DNA of 64,000 nucleotides from Yamagishiella unicocca (taxonomy: Eukaryota; Chlorophyta; Chlorophyceae; Chlamydomonadales; Volvocaceae). The notes beneath the pieces are model-generated. The model did not search any database. It saw only the letters and a program-made list of their open reading frames with translations, and had not been told where the DNA came from. Made by a program: the position numbers and the translations under genes. This document shows, piece after piece, positions 40,160 to 64,000 of this stretch. The DNA lies in the NCBI GenBank assembly GCA_003116995.1, contig BDSL01000002.1, positions 3,084,540 through 3,148,539 of the forward strand. The letters run 5' to 3'. The first letter of the stretch is position 1; every line of letters starts with the position of its first letter.

Positions 40160-40222
40160 TGCTGCTACTACTGCTGCTGGTACCGCTGCTGGTACCGCTG
40201 CTGGTACCGCTGCTGGTACCGC
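40160..40222. repeat. 12-bp tandem repeat with KpnI-type sites
   Basis: The unit ctgctggtaccg is repeated four times, preceded by CTG-rich sequence. All open frames through it are repeat artefacts. Confidence 0.9.
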
Positions 40223-40703
40223 TGCGACCCACCCATGCCGACCTACACGCAATACAAGCAACCAGCTGCTACGTGCATCCCTGCAGCAATTCCGGTACAG
40301 TAGCCCTAGCGCGCACAGTGCTCCACCCTTGCGGTGCGACTTTCTATCCTAGCTTTGCGAACCCTACCTCCAGACGTCTGCAGCCTTATCCATACCTTGC
40401 GCCACCTCTGCACCACGAGCAACCGCGCGCACGCTTAAACCCTATACATAGTATATCCTAAATAAGGCACCCTAAGCCAGATGGGAGCACGTCCAGCTGC
40501 CCCCATAGGTCCCTCACCATCCAAAATTCCAAATGCATCACGCCGCGCCCCCCCCCCATGCAACCCACATGATGAGCCGCAACCAAATCACCTCCTGCGC
40601 CATGACCGGCCGCATCCCCCGCCCCCGCCCGCACGCGCCCCCCCCTGTTAACAGCCCAGCTCAGCACATTCGGGGGCGGCCGTGCCCTGCCGCCCTCTTC
40701 ACC

Positions 40704-57201
<16,498 letters not shown>

Positions 57202-58801
57202 CAGAAGGTGCGACCCTGTTCCGCCCATCCGCCCGCCCTGCCCACCCACTGGGCTCCGAGCCTCAACTTTTTAGTTTCCTCAACCAAGTTCTCCAGAATG
57301 CATCCCCAAACGTATGTCCCCAACGGGGGTTTTCTCCGTGCACGGGCTTTCCTCGCAACCTCCAACAAGGCTTTCGGATCCTCGTGCTCTACACGTTTCG
57401 TGACTGCCATCTGGGTTGGGTGTGGTGCGCGCTTGTAGCTTGTGGGCGGAGTGGGGCCCTGATGCAACAGCAGGTGCTCATTCGGGTGCAATGTGGTGAT
57501 GCGCCTGGCGGTGCCGGGTCAGATGCACCCCACCGGCACCGTCTAGCAAAACCAGGAGAACAAACCACTCCAAGCTTTGGGAGGTGCTGCGATCACCGCT
57601 TAAGCCGCAAGGGCTGCGTTATGGGGCGCGCGGCGGGCTTCGGAGCATTGCCTGTCCTAGGGCAGGGGCAATTTTATTCCCACTAGTGGAGGGCCGGCGT
57701 GACGCGGGGGTGCTGGCAGTCATGCGTTGAGCGGGAAACAGCGCAGGAGCCGCCCTGGCTTCATCCCCCAGAGGCACAGGGCATCCGCGCTTGCAGTTCA
57801 CGTTATGGGAGGGTGTGGCCATGATAGGGTAGTGATAGGATAGTGGTGGGGTATGTATGGCAGGCTGCGAGGGTCCCTACCTCCCCCACGTTCGCCCCTG
57901 CGCAACCAGACCCCTGCCTGGACATCGCCTTTACACAACCTACGGAATCCCAGCGATGCCACCAAGCCCTGGGTAAAAAATAAGTTTTTGCTGGCCAATT
58001 TATCTACCATACGTGTCAACACGCAATATCCTTGACGCCATCACCACGTCATGATGGCCTGTTATTTGCAAAAATACTTTCAGCAGACCAAATTGCAATG
58101 CGGGCCCCATTTGAAGCGGGCCGCACGCCTTGCCAACCGTCCGCGAGTGCTTGAACCGCGCAGGCGCGGGTTTGTTTCCAGACGTCTTCTGTCCTCCTGC
58201 TACCCACCAACACAACGTCCAGCTCAGCGGCCGCTGCCAGCGCCTCCGAAGAGCGGTCAGGTTCCGACAGCGCCATGCCCACACGGTCAGTGGTGACTCC
58301 CGCGCCGTGGGGCTCCAGGGTCCAACGCAATTGGAACGACCAACACGCTTAGGTTTAGGCCGATGATCTCCCCATCGCCCAGGCTTGTTCGACGTGTGGA
58401 TGTGGCGAAAACACTTCGAGGGCGAATGAATGCTGTAATACAGAAAGTTTCTACATGAGAAAGCTAAATAATGAGTTTTATACGTGTTCTAGAGTATTTA
58501 TTTCGCAGGTAGTGGCAAAATTGTAATATGAGCTTCGGCAGTCAGTCGACGGGTAAGGAGTTAACATCATCTGCACACGCTTTCCTTCCAATCAACGTCA
58601 TAGCCTAGCAGATGGCGGGTAGGGGCGCATGGTCCCAAGGCGGTCCGTGGCGTCGTAAACACGGCCGTACGTGTTGGGCCCCGGAGCTAATGTCTAACGC
58701 GGGCCCTCAACTTGTCCTGGTTCTTCGTAGCTGTGTCCTGTGCCTCATCACCCGCCTGTAACTTTTGCCGAAGCCCGGCTGTAAGAACCCACCTCAGCAA
58801 A
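57202..58801. other. Divergent spacer between kinesin and L33
   Basis: The 5' regions of both genes must lie here. Two minus-strand stretches are protein-like (about 58276-58204 beginning MALSEPDRSSEALAAAAEL, and near 57990-57900), but neither joins in phase to the kinesin exons. I see no other gene. A copy of the dispersed intron repeat occurs at about 57305-57365. Confidence 0.35.
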
Positions 58802-59497
58802 ATGCAGAGCATCATGAAGTCGGCCGCACCCGCGGTCTCCAACCCCTTCCTGGGCAGCAAGATGACCTACCGCGTGGCTGCGGCACCGTCTCCCAGCACC
58901 ACGGCTTTCCGCCAGGTGACGACCATGGCGAAGAAGAAGGGTGTCCGCCTCATTGTCACAATTGAGTGCACGGAGGCTAAGGGCGAGGGAGCTACCCCTT
59001 CGCGCTACGTTACCCAGAAGGTGAGAAATTCGTTCATGCTGTTGCGGAGCACCTTAACGGCCCATTGTGTCCCGCCGGCGTCCACGCGCCACTAGTTTGG
59101 CTGGCAAACGCGACGCACTTGCTCGCCAACAATTGTTTCGCTAACTTCCAGCTTGATTACCTGTAAATAAATTTGATGCGGGCAAACGGTATAGGTCGGC
59201 ATTTGGCTCGTAGACTCGCGGCCGGCTGCGCGCTGACCATGCCCTGCACCCTGCATTGTAGCAAGGCAAGCTGCTTCCCGTGCTCATCTATATATTTTCT
59301 CTATAGCAAGTACTTGGGTCCCAAACTGGGTGTGGCATACTAGTGAGCGTCGCCGATGCGATAGGTGCGGGCATCTCGTGACGCCCTTGCACAAACGTGG
59401 TCATATGCAGAACCGTAAGAACACACCGGAGCGCCTGGAGCTGTCGAAGTACAACCCGAACCTGCGCCGCCACACTGTCCACAAGGAGGTCAAGTAA
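58802..59497 (+). CDS. PRPL33: Plastid ribosomal protein L33, nuclear-encoded
   Basis: Two phase-0 exons, 58802-59020 and 59411-59497, give 101 residues. The first 40 or so residues ([18 protein letters not shown]...) have the Ala/Ser/Pro/basic make-up of a chloroplast transit peptide. The mature part starts around [20 protein letters not shown] and continues [20 protein letters not shown] to [12 protein letters not shown]. It is a small protein of the large subunit of the 70S plastid ribosome. The paired zinc-binding cysteines of the Zn form are absent; only one Cys remains, so this is the zinc-independent form. An upstream in-frame extension to 58712 exists but is less transit-peptide-like. 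ATG 58802 is preceded by AAA and fits best. Confidence 0.95.
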
Positions 59498-60246
59498 ACG
59501 GCTTAGCAGGGAATTGGCGCTGCGTCTGCCCTGGCGCTGATCTCCGCGGGGTATATTGGACCTTCGCGGAGATGCATCAGGAGCAGCGACGCAGCTGTGG
59601 GGCGGGTTTCAGCTGTGGGGGACGGAGGGCAGACTGCAGCGAGTGCTGCGGTGCAGCAGCGACATTGCTGTCCCCACCGACCCCGACCACAGCAAAGAAG
59701 CGTTGGACGGACTCGGGAAGACATCTTTCAATGTCCCTCGGGCCAAGGGCTATTTGGGCTGAATGGGTTTGTCATTGGGCGCGCTGGGTTTTGGGTACGA
59801 GGCTGCCCGAGCTGCTCCAGCAACCCATTGGACGTTCACCCGGGTTGGGATGATGTGTGTTGGGGCGGTCGAGTGCGGCCACGATCCCGATGCCACGGTG
59901 GTACCGTCTCCTGTGACATCGGCCGTAACCCTGCTCATGCAGTAGGTAGGCAGCGGCCTCCGGTTCCCCAGGTCTTGGCCTGGGAGTCCAGGCTGTGCCA
60001 CTGGGTGGTGCACAATGGACCTACGGTGGGACGGCCGCTTGTATGGCGCGCGTATCAGAGCACATTGTGCCAGGGATCTGTGTGCCGCTTCGATCGGGGC
60101 GGGCGTAAGCCTGGTGTCGTCCCATTGGTGTGCCTCCTGTGCGCGTTTCCTGGCGCGTCCGGGGTGTCCCGGCAATTTTGTCTTTTTCCAGTAGCCGGGG
60201 TTCCGCGGAAACGGGGATATGCGCATGGGGGGAAGGGTTCCGGTGG

Positions 60247-60251
60247 TGTAA
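60247..60251 (+). terminator. Candidate TGTAA polyadenylation signal of L33
   Basis: This TGTAA lies about 750 bases downstream of the L33 stop on the same strand. Another follows near 60305. Confidence 0.4.
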
Positions 60252-60916
60252 AACGAAGATAGCTGTCGTCTCCGAAGGGGCGGCCGGCGTTTTGCCTGTT
60301 CGGTGTAATGTGCAAAACCAACGTGTCTTTTGCTGTATCTATACACCTTCAGTGGCATGTGCGCGTATCATGCCCCATCGCAGCATACTCAGCATGGGGA
60401 AGGACGACTTGGCTAGGCATCACCCAGCATACACATGCGGTGGATTATGGGCCGCTAGAAAGGTTATGTGATCCGGACATGGGGTCTTATGTGGATCAGC
60501 GGGTTCTGAAGAGCGGAGCAGCCTTCAGCACTTGCGTGACGGTGCACGACACACCAAGACCTTACCGTGTTCGGGGATTCCTGCTCTTCATGGAGCACAG
60601 CGTACTGCTTGTGGTAAACTCCAAAAACGAGCCAGTGTTTGATGTTCCCACTTACAGGGTGCGGCTCGGCGGTTACACACCTTAACCAGCCAATACCGAA
60701 CGACGGAGTTCATCCCACTGCCTCTTTTCCCTGACATTGCGCAACTGCAGGGAGAAAATGCCAGTTTTCCGCGCAGAGAAAACCGTACATGCCAAAACCA
60801 CCATGAAACTGTTACCCACTGTAACAGTTACCACGAAAGAGCCAACACAAGTCGACCATGCTTGCTGATCTGAACTCCCATGACAAGGAAATGGCCAACT
60901 TACCAGTAGCTACAAT

Positions 60917-60921
60917 TTACA
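60917..60921 (-). terminator. Candidate TGTAA polyadenylation signal of the VTC gene
   Basis: TTACA on the plus strand reads TGTAA on the minus strand, about 505 bases after the VTC stop codon. Confidence 0.45.
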
Positions 60922-60949
60922 CGGACCACATGTTTCATGGCCGCACCGT

Positions 60950-61160
60950 TTTAAAGCCTCTTCGGCACGCCCTTCAAAACTGCTTCGGCACGCCCTTATA
61001 AACTCTTCGGCACGCTCTTTAAAACCTCTCCGGCACGCTCTGCAAAGCCTCTTCGGCACGCTCTTCAAGCCTCTTCGGCAAGCCTCTTCGGCACGCTCTG
61101 CAAAACCTCTTCGGCACGCTTTGCAAAGCCTCTTCGGCACGCTCTTCAAAAGATCTTCGA
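60950..61160. repeat. About 22-bp tandem repeat
   Basis: Variants of cctcttcggcacgctctgca, with irregular lengths, repeat about nine times between the two convergent genes. The minus-strand frame through it is open only because of the repeat. Confidence 0.9.
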
Positions 61161-61426
61161 CACGTCCTTCATGCGACTCGTCGCAAGTACACCTAAACGA
61201 GCAAAGCGCAAATGGCAGTACTGCCGCCGTACATTGACTGCCCGAAAACGCCCAGCCGCAAAGTTGTTCGCTTTTATGGTTTGTGGCAACCTGTGTTGGC
61301 CGGATACGCCTGGCCTCTTCGACCTACATTCCCCACACTTGCGACCCAACTCCCACGCCAAAGCTACATGAAGCTACCATCGCACTACCGGTAATGCGTT
61401 TGTAGCGAATCGCGTTCAGCCCGCTC

Positions 61427-64000
61427 TTAAACCGCTCTGATGGCCAGCGCGTATGCCACCACCAGCACCATTATGAGGGCGACCGTTAGCACCACCGGAC
61501 CCAACTGATCGTCGTACCGCACGCCGTCACGGCGCAGCATCTGTGCGATGCGCCTGCGGTACATGTACAGCGCGTACAGCAGGAAGCCCAACGCGACGGG
61601 CGCCATTGCCATGCCGGCGACCTGGTCCGGGGGCACGGGGGGGGGGAAGAGTCACAGGCTATCAGACAGAGTGGGAAGATCGTGGTCTACCAGGCAGAGT
61701 GGAAGATCGTGGTCTATGCAATTTTGGGGTTGATGTGTTGGCGCAAGCCCGTCCAGCGACCGTCCAGGCCTCGCGATCGTCCCGGACCAGGACAACTTGC
61801 CCAACCAATAAATAGATTTAGAACATTATAACATGTATGCCGCTGCCGGCACCAGGTTGGCGCTATGATGACGCTTCTGAAGATCAAAGAGACGAAGTTT
61901 GCTCCAAGGTAGATACGCCCAGCGGCCAGCCAGAACCTCCCCGCCGCAAGCATGGCCACATCCGAGGACTTCAGCGACCTACCCGACTGGCGCCGCAGGC
62001 ACTGCCGAGCGGGCAGCTCTCTGAGGCGGATGCCGGCCCTGCGCTGTGCGGCGACGATGACATGATGCCCCCGGGGGACAGGAGGCTAAGTGACGTCAGC
62101 ATGACGAGCACGGCGATGTTGAGCCAGGCCAGAAAGGTCCGCTCGGCTGTTGTGGAGGGTGAGGAGTTGGCGCGAGGCACACACGTAAGGTGACCAAAGT
62201 GGAGCATGGCTGTCAGGTGAGGATTGCGGCTCTAGGATTGCGGCTCTAGGATTGCGGCTTTAGGATCTCGCGAATTCCTCTAAGAGCACTCTCCCTAACC
62301 GCCGACCAGAGCACTCTCCTGGTTGTCGTAATCGAGGGGCTAGTTGAAATAGGTGGGCCATTTAGGCGACTTCCCCTGGGTGGTTGATGCCACTGTTTGT
62401 TCTCTGGCCCTTGGTCGGGATATTTAGTGGTTTGCCAAACCTCGGTCGGCCAGTTTGTTCTTCTTCCTGCGTCTCTTTCAGTGGCAGGCGATGCGCCCGA
62501 TGGCTCTACCTTCTGGTCTGGGGCCACTGTAACAGTTACTACTACTCTTATGGTTCGACCAGCGCTCACCCGCGAAAAAGGTCTTCGGCTCGATCCTCGT
62601 GCGCACCATCGCAGCGGCCCGAGGCATTGCGCTGCCGCCAGCGCCGGCCTCCAAGTCGCCTCCGGCGGCAGCACCGCCGCCGTGGCGACCACCCTTGCCG
62701 CGTGTAACGCGGCCTTGCGCTAGGGCCCATAGCCCCACGAGGCTGCTGAACCCCGCGACCGCGGTGCAGCGCAGGCAGGTGACCTGGCAGAGCAACAGCA
62801 ACAACAGCAACATCAGCTGGCGCAGGATCGGGGTGGGCAAGAACGAGGAGCGAGCAGCCAGTGGAGGCGGCCGGAAACGCGCTACGTTCAAGGACAGGAA
62901 GGCGGCGGAGGCGAGCATGCCATACATGGGCCGTACAGCATATGACGTGTCGCCACACGATGGACCCCCAAGGAGGGCTCACCCGCTTGTGTCCTTGCTT
63001 GACGGCGGCGAGTTGGCAAGGGGATGACCACCACCGTTTCCTCCCTGCCCTCCTTCGCGGCGCCCTCACGCTCCGTTGTCGCGCACTCCATTCCAAGGCC
63101 CGGCCGGTCCTGGATGGAAGGGGAGAGGGAAGGCAGAGCTCGGTGCCCGAAGTAGGCAACCAACCAGAATCATGACAACGGCAACCCAGCAAATTTGAAC
63201 ATCACCCAGGAAGGCGGGATGAGGCAGAGGTAGCTGCCCGTCCCAATAAGAACACATTCTGCGCAAACATCAAGTCCGCCATTTTGTCCGAGGTTTCGAA
63301 CTGGATCGCGATCCGCCTCCTCAACACCCACCTCCTCTCGCCCCGGGCTCGACTGAGCCAGCTCCTCCAGCGTGACGGGGCTCATGACCCCGCTGCCAGC
63401 CTGGGAGGTGTCCCGACCCGCGGGTCCGTGCTGGGTCCCTTGCTCCGGCAGGAACCAGTGCGGCGTGTTGCGCAGGCGGTGCGGGTAGAGCAGCGCCATG
63501 CCGTGTAGGAACTTGGAGAACTTGGGGCCTCGACCAGCAGCCCGCTCTCGCGGGGCCTGACAGCGGATTCGAGGGTTTAAGCGGCAAGGCCAGCGTAGCT
63601 GGGCTAAGAGCGAAAGTAAACACGCCGCTGCCAGAACCCACCAGGACCCAGGCGGGACAGGCGCCCTCGTCCTGGAGCTTGATCTCCAGTACGGCGTACG
63701 GGAAGCGGATAATGTCGTCACGGGGTACGGCAAGACCGGAATCCCTGCAGGGCGTCCGACGGCGGCGTGGCGGCAGTGAGGAGAGTGCAGGGCGGATTGA
63801 GAGGAAGCCCGTAGGTCGACACTAAGGAAGCAGATGACGGGGAGGGGAGTACGTCACACCGGACACGCACACGCTACTTTCCCCTAGATTCTAAAGCTTC
63901 TGCGCGCGCCATGTCGTACCGCGTTCCACTCCGTGGCATTCCAGTGCTACAGGCCCACCTACACACCGACCCACCGACCCACGCACCTGCACCAGCTGCC
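61427..64000 (-). CDS. VTC4: VTC-type polyphosphate polymerase (partial, 5' beyond window)
   Basis: VTC complexes make polyphosphate from ATP and move it into acidocalcisomes or vacuoles. Exons: 64000-63987 (partial), 63744-63648, 63556-63332, about 62816-62570, 62146-61983 and 61621-61427 (TAA). All listed phases join. The catalytic tunnel domain is seen as SWCRDSGL, IIRFPYAVLEIKLQDEGACP and KFSKFLHGMALLYPHRL. The C-terminal DUF202/VTC1-type membrane domain is TRIEPKTFFA joined to ERTFLAWLNIAVLVMLTSL. It is followed by MAPVALGFLLYALYMYRRR, the conserved RYDDQLGP and a last helix. SPX and the first part of the catalytic domain should lie beyond 64000. The VTC4 name is inferred from having both catalytic and membrane domains. 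The right border of the fourth exon is uncertain. An apparent frame conflict just before KFSKF is described as a finding. Confidence 0.85.

Larger units (their letters stand above)
37661..40703. other. Long spacer between convergent permease and kinesin genes
   Basis: No exon set or family motif was found. Two very stable hairpin motifs with a GCGAAGC core (39623-39633 and 39993-40011), a GC-rich patch near 39895-39945, and a 12-bp tandem repeat at 40160-40222 lie here. Because the flanking genes converge, both 3' UTRs should be in this interval. Confidence 0.4.
59498..61426. other. Convergent spacer after L33 and the VTC gene
   Basis: The 3' UTRs of L33 (+) and the VTC gene (-) are expected here. 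On the plus strand, about 60460-60685, a protein-like stretch (GSYVDQRVLKSGAAFSTCVT) ends in a stop, but no partner exon or family was found. A tandem repeat occupies 60950-61160. Confidence 0.35.

Noticed and set aside
57900..58276. Minus-strand stretches as further 5' kinesin exons
   Set aside because: The candidate beginning at 58276 leaves one base at its donor and no exon with the matching phase was found before 57201.
60910..61149. Minus-strand frame rich in KRLCKACRRGF repeats
   Set aside because: Purely the translation of the tandem repeat, without a start context, splice sites or non-repeat sequence.

Overview
This window looks like nuclear DNA of a volvocine (chlamydomonadalean) green alga. 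Coding exons are GC-rich, genes carry many short introns with GT..AG borders, exons code for long Ala/Gly/Ser/Gln runs, and one gene encodes an SPPPP-type hydroxyproline-rich linker. TGTAA polyadenylation signals follow several genes, and plant-type TTTAGGG telomere-like repeats sit inside introns. No bacterial operon, rRNA, tRNA, CRISPR array, intact transposon or virus was recognised.

Layout, left to right. 0.25-2.1 kb (-): 3' part of an extracellular proline-rich protein with an SRCR-like segment. 3.4-5.5 kb (+): intronless F-box/leucine-rich-like protein. 9.36-13.33 kb (+): NSF, the SNARE-disassembly AAA+ ATPase, in 11 exons, apparently without the first part of its N domain. 14.75-17.69 kb (+): 420-residue coiled-coil protein. 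18.7-20.3 kb (+): CFIm25, the UGUA-binding cleavage/polyadenylation factor. 20.7-26.7 kb (+): ELP2, the WD40 scaffold of Elongator, 13 exons. 27.6-30.4 kb (+): expansin-like secreted protein. 32.2-37.5 kb (+): ArsB/ion-transporter-superfamily permease with a 778-residue low-complexity loop. 40.7-57.2 kb (-): a giant kinesin of about 31 exons with two N-terminal WW domains. 58.8-59.5 kb (+): plastid ribosomal protein L33. 61.4-64.0 kb (-): VTC-type polyphosphate polymerase whose 5' part lies beyond the window.

The genes are unrelated housekeeping, wall and cytoskeletal genes in a typical eukaryotic layout, with no sign of a shared pathway. The long spacers (5.5-8.4, 30.4-32.2, 37.5-40.7 and 59.5-61.4 kb) show no recognisable gene and look less GC-rich than the exons. 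Introns are full of minisatellites.

Exon models were built by hand. Splice sites were kept only when the reading phase matched across the junction and the joined protein stayed family-like. The most unusual items are the WW-WW-acidic-repeat-motor layout of the kinesin, the telomere-like inverted repeats flanking one of its exons, three probable GC-AG introns, the short NSF N terminus, and a frame conflict in the VTC gene.
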